Positions 49,101 to 61,100 of a DNA stretch of 64,000 nt are shown here, in pieces. The notes beneath the pieces were generated by a model that saw nothing but the letters and a program-made list of their open reading frames with translations, ran no database searches and was not told where the DNA came from. Position 1 is the first letter of the stretch. Each line of letters begins with the position of its first letter. The position numbers and the translations under genes are program-made. Source of the DNA: Echinarachnius parma (lineage: Eukaryota > Echinodermata > Echinoidea > Clypeasteroida > Echinarachniidae); NCBI GenBank assembly GCA_037951105.1, contig JBAMJV010001319.1, forward strand, positions 124,001-188,000, read 5' to 3'.

Positions 49101-52100
49101 CATGAAGAAGAAACAAAATCGCGCAAATAACTTGTTCTTACTCTCTATTACATTAATGAATTTATTTCCTTGTATGAATTCCAGGTACTTTGAGTTTGAG
49201 GTGATGTCGTCAGGATTCATGAGGGTGGGGTGGGGAAGGCCAAACATCCCGCCCGGCTCAGAACTGGGCACTGACGGCAACTCGTTCGTCTTCGATGGCT
49301 TCTTGGTGAGTTGCCTAATCCGGTATCTTAACAAATGTTTTCATTTGTAGATCTGTCCCATAGTCCACTACTATCATCCTACATTATATAATACAAACAC
49401 AGTTGTTTATTTCTCAGTAAACTATCAACATATATTTTCCCATTTCCTGCCCAAGCATATGAAAGAACATAGTTGAATCATAAACTTTTTAGAGACTAGA
49501 ACAAAATCTACTATAAAACCAAAATCTTGCAATCAAATAACCGATTAAATAAACTGTTTAGCTGATTAAGTCAACGAAGACCCACAGCATATGTGGGAAC
49601 TTGTGTAATAACACTTTGTTTGTTTGTTTATTTCTTCCTTAGGCAAGGAAGTGGAATCAGGGTTCTGAGGCGTTTGGCAAGCAATGGAGTGATTCAGACG
49701 TTATTGGCTGCATGCTCAACCTGGTCGACCTCACAGTCAGTGAGTAACGCTAAATTTGTTGAAATCTTTATATGCTAAAGATGTATAGCCTTTTCTTTGG
49801 TTGCTCTGTGGAGATGTTGTGGCACGATCAGATGACATCAGCACCGGACTCCAAAGTATGGGGTCATGATCCATTTATGTCCTTCAGTATAAAGCATCAT
49901 TCACATTATTGCTCTCTACCCAGGAGTATAAATGGGTACCATGGTGGGGTGTAAATTAAGTCTAATGTGCCAGTATACTTGATCCCAGCTGGTATGCTCC
50001 CCAGGGAGAAAGTGGCTAGTTTATTGTTATCTTTGGTACAATTGATAGAACACTAAGTCTTACAAAGTCTTCATTTATGTGTATAGTCTTTTCTCCTTGT
50101 TTGTTTCTGGTATTTGTAGTGTTTTATTATCCCAATGCATGGTCATATTTCAAGACAAGTCTCAATCTGTTTAAAAAGAAATTATCTTCAGTCCAGAATG
50201 AGAGATTTGTTTCTCTCTAAAATTTCTGCTTGCTTTTTTGTTGTTGCGATAATAAATATATACAGTTCCACATCCATATTTAATTGGCTCTTCCTTTGAT
50301 TAAATATATATAGTTCTGCATCCATTTTTATTGCTACTTTGGTTTTAAAACTAAAGTGACCCAATCAGAAGTTACACAATGTATAAATGTTATTCTCATT
50401 TTTGTTGCCATTTTCTAACCAGCTTTCACCTTGAATGGAGAGTTCCTCAGCGATGCTGTCGGATCAGAGTTGGCTTTCCATGAGTTTGACATCGGTGAAG
50501 GTAAGAGGAACTACTTTCATTTACTCACTTTCATATTACTTGTTTATTTCAATCCTTATGAAAAAGAAAACATTATTTTATAGTGAAACTTACATCACCA
50601 CAGCCATACACAATGCTCTCTTGGAGTGCAAACAATAGTCAAGACATTAAAGGGGACCACCAGGCAAAGAACAACACATAATTATATGTTTTGGTACCGT
50701 TTTGTGATATCAAATAGATACCCAACATTGTGCAAAGGGTCGTGTAAATTCATAAACAAAGCAATTCATTACCACCACTAATACGGAACCACTATTATTT
50801 CCTGGTTCCGTACGGGCCAAAAATTTGTGAGTGCGCCAATGCAATTCACGCATATGTTTGGAGACAATAGAATCCCGGACGATTCGTTCGCTCTGGACAA
50901 AGTAGTCTTCGTACATGCAGACCCATGAACGCATGCTTTAGAATGGTGATGTGTTTTCCAATTATATTTTTATTCTGGAAACATATTTTTGTGAACTTGT
51001 TGATGGAATGGACTACTAAAGATGCTACCTTTCATTTATAAGAATATTATTTTTGGGTGGTGGTACCCTTTAATACCAAAGGTGCCATCTTGCGAATGCC
51101 TTGCACTCGGTGCGTAATTTAGATCAAAATAAGTGTCCAATTACTGTAACTACCATGGCAACAGCTGTAATGCTCCATGCTGATTGGCTGTTGACCAAAT
51201 AGTTACAATAATTGGACACTTACAACAATTGCAAGTGTTTTATGAAATGGGCTACTGGCCTGGAATTTTCTTGTTATACATGTGTACTTTGATTTGATAA
51301 AACATGTTTGTTTTCTTCTTTCTGATGAAGGTTTTGTTCCAGTGTGTTTGATGGCATCAGGGGAGAAAGCTCAGCTTCACTTTGGCCAGGTAAACATTTC
51401 ATTTCCATCAGATGCATTTTTGTTTATTGAAAACAAAACAAAATAAAAATGATGAAAAATGTTCTGAATTTGTACATGTGATCTCACGTACATCGGGTTC
51501 ACATTGTGCATGTATAAACTCAATGAGCATCAACTGAACGTAGAATGTCTAGGAGAAAAGTGTTTGATGTACATGTATTTATTATCTTTCAATAATAGAA
51601 TACATGTATGTCATGAACTTGTTAACATTTTCATCAGATATGTTTATCTATTTATTTAATAAGTTGTTCTCCACTCATGGGATGGATTGCCCTTGTCAGC
51701 TACAAGCTGTTTTTCAAATGTAGATTTGTCTTTGTATTATTTTACAATAAACATTAAAAAGTATACTAGTCAGCATTAAATACAAAATAATGTTCTTACC
51801 TATTTTGTTCCCTTTAATAGGATGTGAACAACTTGAAGTATTTCACCGTGTGCGGGCTACAAGAGGGATTTGAGCCTTTCTGTGTGTAAGTACTCAACAA
51901 TTTATTAACTCAATTTTATAATAACTTAACAAAATACTAATTCAACCCATAGCCTAACAAAAACCTAGTAGGTCCTGTATTAACTTTATGAGGATTGCAA
52001 AATCTATTAGAAAATAGAGCGATCAATTAACTCCTTGAGTGCCAAGCTCGCATTTTTGCGAGTTACAATACACACAAATGCCATAGAGCATTAAAATCCC

Positions 52101-55100
52101 TGGCACTCAAAGTGTTAACTTATTGTGACTTCTAATGCTTACTTGTTGCAGCTGGTTTCGCAAATGCTTTATTAAAATGTACATTTTATTATAAAAGAGC
52201 TTGTTGAAATTAGAATTGGCTCGGTGACCCAGGTACATGAGGCCACTTTTCGTGTTTTCTAAATACATTTAGGTGGTGACTATACACAAGTTTGACTTTA
52301 GTTATACATGTGCTTATCAAGTCAAACTGAGAATGCAAATGCATCTTACATTCTATCTTATCTTATCTTGCCACATGAAACTTTTCTTCATAATTAATTA
52401 TGCTACAAGAAATACTGATCATCTTTGATAGAGGGGCTATTTGTATCGCTATACTGACATTTTACCTCTGTTTCATGTTGTTGTTTTTCTCTTTATTACA
52501 TTGTGTTCAAAATCCATTGATGTACTGTCCACAGCAATTGCTATCCCCGGTATGTTTTTATCATCTTACATACACTGTATGTGTCCGCTGTTTGGATGGA
52601 AAAAAAGAAAGCACTCGTTAAAAAGAAAAAAAACAGATGAAAGTGTTGTGCTTTGTCAAACTTGTTTTGCCCTGAACCCCAACCACTCCCCCCCCCCCCC
52701 TCCCCTCCCTCCCCCCCCCCCCTCCCTCCCTCCCTCCCTCCCTCTGGCCTCCTCTTACATGTACATGTTACTTTGTTATGTGTTGTGCTTGCTTTGCATA
52801 AAAGTTATGTAATTTACAGACTGGAAATTTTAACCCATTCCCTACAAGTTTATGAAATCCCCGTAGACTTTGTACACAACCCACTCGGTTCCCGTGGTCA
52901 AGGGGTTAAGGTTGTACTATAAACGTTATATACATATTCTTTATTTAACCTGTTCAGGACTGATTCATTTTGCTATAACATATATTCTCCATATACCCTA
53001 GCCTGAGTATTTTCAGGACCAGTCCTGAATGAGTTTATTGAACAATTTGAATGAATGTACAAAGGTGGCTTTGTGTATTAAAGTCTCCCGCATAATTGTG
53101 GCTGTATGGTTTTGGATGTAAATTCAGATTGCTTCAGCACTTTTGAAAAATATTGTTTTACCAAATATATTTCGTATATTTGTATATTTTAAATGCTTTA
53201 CAGCACAAAATCAATCAAAATGCATACTTCAATTAACTTTACACACGCCATCAAGGATAAGATATCTCATGCTGGCCTCTAGGTGTAGTGCTTGTTATAC
53301 CAGCATACAATTACCCTCGATGGGTTCATAGCATACAATTGCATGTAGCAAAGATTTGAAATGTAATTATTTGCAAAGATTTGAGATGTAATCGTTTGCA
53401 TACGATTTAGTTTTGTACTATGTGAGCATTGCACTGTTAGTTCAATGTACATATACATTGTAGATGATTTACAAAGAAATAAGATGTCCTAGTAGTTATT
53501 AAGGCTTCAACTAGCTGAAAGTTTTTCTCCAACAAAGATATAGCCATAAGAGACTGTTTTCAGTTCTGAATGGGGTAAAGGGATAAAACTCATACTAGTA
53601 CTTGGGATAAACGATCAAGCTTACTTGAGTGAAGATATTTTTTTTTTTTTTTTTCACGACAGCATGCACTACTTTGTTATATAGCTTATCATTATTGTAT
53701 TGTATTGTAAGAGCAGAGTACACTTTAAGCAATCTTATCCTCATGCTTTTGGTATATAACAAAAGTCAAGTCATGTACTTTTTTTGTTAGAAGAGCAGTT
53801 GCTTGAAATAATAAATGCGTTAAGGGCATTTCTTGCAATTATGCTGTATGTTCAGTTCAATATTTTGCTAAAGCACACAATTGGCCAATACATGTACAGA
53901 TGCTGTTGAACGCACTTTGTGATGAACTGGTTATTTATTTGTTTTATTATATTGTTTTATGAATTGTATTCTTCCATAATTTCAAGAAAAAATGGATGAT
54001 ATGTGACATACAATTTTTTGTTCAAGTATTTTTAAAAATGTATGACAGTTCTAGTTTGTTACTGGTAGATTCAAACAGTTGTTGATTATGTCTGATTTGT
54101 TTTTATACATGTACAATGTATGTGTAAGAGAGTTATTATCTTCACCATGTTATAATACATATAAGCTATAATTCAACTCTTAAATACATGTAAGAACGGA
54201 TGTTGGAGAAATTTCATAGAATACATTTTTAAATAGGGTTTAAACGATTGAGCACATACATGTACATCAACACTGTTGTTAGATAATTGTTGTTGTTGTG
54301 TAGAGGTGCTCCAGAATGATATGTGACCGGCTATAGCAAAACCGTGCACTTGCGGTAAAAATCAAAATGTAGATTTTCATACCATTATCAAAGGCCTCAT
54401 CACAAACTCTCATTTGATGCTTTGTTCTAACAAATTGGTCATTAATTGGCGAAGTTATGATTGTTTCAATTTTACAATCATAAGTCTTTTACACACATTA
54501 TGTGAACTTAAAATGCCAATTTCTTCAAAACATGAATTACTGACAAGTGCCAGGTTTTGGTATAGCCGGTCACATATAGCAAGGTAGATGAAAAGCAAAT
54601 AATGTAAATAATGTGTATAAAATTAATTATATTATTGTGAATGAATAAAGCTATGGTAGATTGCCTTTATATTTGCATACCTTTTTTGGTAAAAAATAAA
54701 CTCTAAAAGGGGGGGTTTTAAATGGATATTTTGCGTTTGATCTCTGTACAGGAACATGAAGAAGTCGATGCCCTTGTGGTACTCAAAGAGCCAACCGGTG
54801 TTTGAATCTATCGGCAACAATGATGACGAGGATGACCACGACAGAATATCAGTCACAAGGATACCGGCTGGGTAAGACTGAAGTATTTTATGGCCTAGAC
54901 CCACTAAAATGGTCAGTATCTAGCAAATTTTGAAGTTCCATGATGTTTTGGTTTACTACTTAAAAAGGAGCCGAATTATAAAAAGTATCCTACTAGTCCA
55001 TTCCGAACTTGGTCCGCATCATTTTGTTTCCTGCCAGTATTCTACTGGTACCTTTTGGATGTCAAACAGATAGGAAATGGAAGGATTAAAGGCTATAGTG

Positions 55101-58100
55101 GGACTAGGCCATTAAAGGGACTTAGTAACATTGTCCAAATCCTCAAAATACAATTGGAATTCTAGCGGTTCCCTCATACCTTGTTGTATTCGTATTAATA
55201 AAATCATGGGACAGGTTTCGGTTTTTCAAATTTCCCTTTCGTTAAAAAAATATTTATGATTTAAGTATTCAGATGATAAATAATCCAACGGATCGCGAAA
55301 ACCGTGTACAAAGTGAGTGCAATGAGTTTGTGAACATCACTTTGCATTTTTGCTCATTACTCGGCCATATAACGTCCATTTGACTTGAAATGTTCACACA
55401 ATACCCTGTGGACATATCAGATAACAATAATATTGCATCAACCATTCATCACTTTTTGCACATGTCAACAAAGCTACTAGATCCCTTTAATGATTGTTGT
55501 ATTTGACATCTACCAGTTTACATACGTTTAGTAGCCCGTTGGTTACAAATTAAACTTTTATTTTCTTGTAAAGGATTAATTATGAAAGCCTTGGCTGCAA
55601 TGAGGTCAATATCAATACACCATTATTGAATTAAAATCCAAATACTGCATTTTTAATTTACTGTCTAAATGTATGACATTCTGCTTAAATACCTTCTCAA
55701 GAAAAAAACCCAATATACTACAATGTAGGATGCCTACTTGGTATTATTCTAAAATATTTGAAAGTGTTATTTAGTGTCAATATAAAACTCTGCATCAATC
55801 TGTTGAAATGAATTTCTGTGTTAATTATTTTATCTCATAGTTTATATGTCTTCCTATAAACCTAAAAATGAGGAGTCCGACTGGTCTAAAAAAAACTTGG
55901 CCTGGGGTCATGGAGAATACATATACATGATATAACAGTTCATCAAATACATCCAGTCTTCAAGGGGTTAATTCAAAGAAGCATAGAAAGAAATGTTAAC
56001 ACTATACCTAAATTATTTAAATGTATTTCTTTAATCCTGTGTTTATAATTGCAGTATTGAGGGACCACCATGCCTGAAGGTTTCTCACAAGAAATGCGGT
56101 GCGATGGAGAACCTCCCAACCGAGTTCCTCAGGCTCAGCATGCCTGTTGAGTGCAGGGACTTCCCCACCAGGTGAGATTCAATAAAATAGCCTGATGCAA
56201 GTAGATATATACTTGTACCAATGAAATGAGGTTATAATGATTGGAATGAGTGCAGTATTGAGGGTCCACCCAATGCATGTGTGGTTGCCAGGCAACAAGC
56301 GTGGTCAGTTGATCCAGCAAGCAGCTACTCATACTAGTCTAGATATCAGTGACACATATGTAATTATACAAATTATGAATTTGCTATCATTATTTCTCAC
56401 CCCCTCCTCTGCCTATCTCCCTATCTCTCTCAGTGGTGAGATGGTGTTGTCCATCTCCATCCCCGTCCTGTCGCCTGGCAACCAGGGTGGTCAGTGGAGC
56501 CAGCATGCAGCTACTGATCTAAATCTCAGTGACACATATTCAAATGATGATTATAACGCTATGATTATTTTATCTCCCCATCACAATCATTATTATCTCT
56601 CCATCTCCTCTGTTTATCTCCCTTGCTCCCTCCTTCTCTCATTGGTGAGACGGTGTTGTCCATCTCCGTCCCCGTCCTGTCGCCTGGCAACAAGCGTGGT
56701 CTGTGGATGCAGCAATCAACTACTGATATTAATCTCAGTGACACATATTCAAATGATGATTTAACTATGATTTTTTTTCTCTCCCTCTCACAATTATTAT
56801 TATCTCTCCCTCTCACAATTATTATTATCTCTCCCTCTCCTCTCCTTATCTCCCTCGCTCCCTCCTTCTCTCAGTGGTGAGATGGTGTTGTCCATTCCAG
56901 TGCCCATCCTGTCGCCTGGCAACAAGCTTGGTCAGTGGATCCAGCGAGAAGCTACTGATCTAAATCTCAGTGACGCATATTCAAATGATGATTAAACTAT
57001 GATTATTTTCTCTCCCTCTGTTTATCTCCTTCGCTCCCTCCTTCTCTCATTGGTGAGATGGTGTTGTCCATCTCCGTCCCCGTCCTGTCGCCTGGCAACA
57101 AGCGTGGTCTGTGGATGCAGCAATCAGCTACTGATATTAATCTCAATGACACATATTCAAATGATGATTATAAAGCTATGATTATTTTATCTCCCCATCA
57201 CAATCATTATTATCTCTCCCTCTCCTCTGTTTATCTCCCTTGCTCCCTCCTTCTCTCATTGGTGGGATGGTGTTGTCCATCTCCGTCCCTGTCCTGTCGC
57301 CTGGCAACAAGCATGGTCAGCAAGCAGCTACTGATCTTAATCTCAGTGACACATATTCAAATGATGATTATAAAGCTATGATTATTTTATCTCCCTATCA
57401 CAATCATTATTATCTCTCCATCTCCTCTCCTTATCTCCCTCGCTCCCTCCTTCTCTCAGTGGTGAGATGGTGTTGTCCATCTCCGTCCCTGTCCTGTCGC
57501 CTGGCAACAAGCATGGTCAGCAAGCAGCTACTGATCTTAATCTCAGTGACACATATTCAAATGATGATTATAAAGCTATGATTATTTTATCTCCCTATCA
57601 CAATCATTATTATCTCTCCATCTCCTCTCCTTATCTCCCTCGCTCCCTCCTTCTCTCAGTGGTGAGATGGTGTTGTCCATTCCGGTGCCCATCCTGTCGC
57701 CTGGCAACAAGCGTGGTCAGTGGATGCAGAACGCCGCTGCTAGTCTGGACCTGAGTGAGACTGATTCCAACGAGGGTTTGGCACGCAGGGCACGCTCAGG
57801 ACTAGACAAAATGGGTAAGATATGTGTGTATTTTTATGTGCGTACTTTGAATTTGGGGCTATGCAAATTGTGGTAGATCATCATTATCCTTGTTATTATG
57901 TATTGATTAATTATAGTTATTGTTAGTATTGGTATTTTTGTTTTACTATGATGACTTATTATTTGTATGATGAAATGGTTATTATTATTATTATTATTAT
58001 TTGTATAATTATTATTATTCTTTTTATAATTATTATTATTATTTTTATAATAATTATTATTATTTTTATAATTATTATTATTATTTTTATAATTATTATT

Positions 58101-61100
58101 ATTATTTTTATTATTATTTTTATAATTATTATTATTATTATATCTGAATATTAATATATTATTAATTTACATTTAATAACTATAACAATGTGAGTTATAA
58201 ATATTTATTATTATGCAATGATTATGACCAGGCATGCTCCTGATGAAGACATTGATTCAATGAAATCAAATTTTGTATCATAAGTAGTATTTTGCTAAAA
58301 AATAAGAGTATTTTGATAAGTTTCAAGAACAGATAATTGGCATGATCCTTATTGATATCTATATCAATCTAAAATAGAATTCCTAAAAGGATCTTAGGGT
58401 CCGTGAAGGAAATAAAATCTACATCTGATTTTAGGTGTCACTCTTAATTAAGAAGACGTTAAGAAAAAATGAAGAAACTAGAAAGTGATTCCTATATGTC
58501 CCATAAATAGAACATTAGAAAAGAGAAGCAATTCAGCAGCAGTACAATATTGTTTTGTAACTAACAATGAATGAATGCATGTTCAAGAAACCCCCTCTAC
58601 ACGTGAGGCTTTTTTTGTTTACTAATTTTTTACCAACTAAATTCAGATTGCTGAAGTAATTTTGTAATATGCAGTATGTGAGAAATTTCATCTTAGGAAA
58701 GTATTCACAGCAAGTGCAAATTTGAAATTCTCATTTTGTATCTGATTGATTGATTGATTGATTGATGGATTGATGGATGGATGGATGGATGGATGGATGG
58801 ATGGATGGATGGATGGATGGATGGATGGATGGATGGATGGATGGATGGATGGATGGATGGATGGATGGATGGATGGATGGATGGATGGATGGATGGATGG
58901 ATGGATGGATGGATGGATGGATGGATGGATGGATGGATGGATGGATGGATGGATGGATGGATGGATGGATGGATGGATGGATGGATGGATGGATGGATGG
59001 ATGGATGGATTGATTGATTGATCTAGGACAATGTTCTTTACACCACAGACTGGTTAAGGAATAGTGTAATTCTGTTGTTAGCTTTGGCTATTGAAGTACA
59101 GTATATGTATCTACATTTTATTATTAAAGTAACATGATCATTTTTAGGAAATAGAGGTTACTTGTGCTTTGACAGCAATGTTTTATTACAAAAATATCAC
59201 TCTGGAGTTAATACAGTTTCGCCAAATTTAATTGGACACCTTAAAAAAGTATGAAACTAACATGGATAATACCATATATATGTATACAACTAGTTATTAA
59301 ATTCGTGTACACTACTCTTTTAGAAAAATAAATTGTCATTGTATATTTTCATGCTATTTGATGATCTTTTCAAGATGTCCAAATAACTGTTGGCTACACT
59401 GTATTTTAAAATGGTAGCTACACTACTCAGAATGCAGTGAAAGTTGAAGGATGTAGTTGAGTTTTGGTATAGAGTACAGTTTTGGTCAAACTGAATTTTA
59501 GTAACCCAAACCTGCACCATATGATTACAGACTAATAGTTATAATTCCACCATGCTCGAAAGGTATACAAAATTACAAACAACTAAGTAAAAAGCCTGTT
59601 ATCATTCTAAAAGAGCCGTTAAAACACAAGATGGCGCTCTATAAAAACTTGTTGGTTTCAACCATTTTTAATAAAAAAACATTGTGCATGTGATGTTTTG
59701 TTAAAATACCATTAAATAGAGAGATCATCAACAACTATTTAAAAACATCTTTTGTAAATTTTTGAAAAGTTTTAAGCATTTTACAAATTTTTACGGCTGG
59801 CTCAAAATTATTGAAGTATTGTGGGACCCCACAATAATTACAAATGGTTATATTTATGAATATTTCAGCCGTCTCTAAACTGGTTTTGATCAAATAAAGT
59901 TTATTCTGTCATTCAAATTGTATGCTCTTTCAAAATTAACACTCAGATTTTTCTTACCTCACAACAAAATAATTTCTTGTAGCGCCCTCTATACCAAAAC
60001 TCAACTACTAGTATCCCTTTATAACCGGTTATGGAAGCGGCGTGATATATGTGTCGGGCCTTAGTTTATGAAGAATACTGGGTATACCAGAATCAAATTA
60101 TCTCCATTAAACTATACTGTATGTCTAGTGATGTTTGCATTTGAGGTGTTTGTATGAGTATGTCTGTTTTTTCTGTTTTTGTGGGGTTTTTTTCTCCTTT
60201 GACTGATACATGGGTACATCACATCTAGAATGTACATAGTTTCATTGATATAAGCAAATAAAGAATTTGGCATGATCAATCTAACTTCATTCATTTCAGC
60301 CATCATTATATATGCCCTTCTTTAATTCCAAATTATTTCATTGAAAATTTGTGCGTTTCTGTATAAATGTATATACATTATAACTCGCTTCACCATGTTT
60401 TAATAATTACATGTACAGATGTTTCTGATGAAATTCAAGGGTACTTTTTGTTAAAAAAAAATTAAAGTTGACAGCTGTGCCCTTGCTATTTTTTGGCTGA
60501 GGTCGATGGGAAAATGTAAATTACATACACCAAAATAAAATGATACCCAACAGGATAACATCTACGTAACTTCAAATATTTAATTAGTGTTTGAAAATAA
60601 ATTTGTTTATTCTCATAGCAGAAAATATCCAGAGAGACCAAAGGGAACAGAAATTCATTGAACGATTTTTCTTTCTGCAATATATTTGTGATACTCTCTG
60701 AATTATGATCATCATAATCAGCAAATGTTGCCGTAACATTCTTATTAAAATGAAAACAAAGCTTGAAATTCATTCAATAAGTGACATACATTTTCTGTTA
60801 TAAATAAATAATTTAAAGATACACACAATTCAAGTATCTTTGTTGTATAAAAAGAAATTTATACATAAAGTTCATCAAAACAAAATATATTTGATGCATA
60901 CATTTTTTCCTTAAAAATGTAATTTATATGCTAATATACATGTAGCTCACACAAAAATTTGTTTTAATAACATCTTTTTCTACCATAGTATAAAAAGGAT
61001 CAGGCATTTGCACTATACAGATACAGTATATACCATTTTTCGAGCTAACATGTTACTCATTTGCACATTAATAACTTTAACAATACTAGTATTAACAATA

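Larger units (their letters stand above)
50501..51330 (+). other. Intron E25-E26
   Basis: 830 bp, mostly transposon: family B element at 50648-51073, family D at 51129-51226. No gene. Confidence 0.85.
51886..54751 (+). other. Intron E27-E28
   Basis: 2.9 kb. A C/T low-complexity stretch at 52685-52745, a TTAA unit at 52830-52909, a family-G unit at about 52947-53038, a T run at 53640-53655 and a family F MITE at 54320-54577. No gene recognised. Confidence 0.85.

Noticed and set aside
56237-57754. Several frames of 85-175 codons repeating a [21 protein letters not shown] peptide
   Set aside because: They read through copies of the E30 5' half and its intron edge; the copies lack donors and the repeated peptide comes from duplication, not from a repeat protein.
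58758-59021. Open frames repeating Met-Asp-Gly-Trp
   Set aside because: The tetranucleotide TGGA array is open in several registers at once; no flanking coding signal or splice phase supports it.
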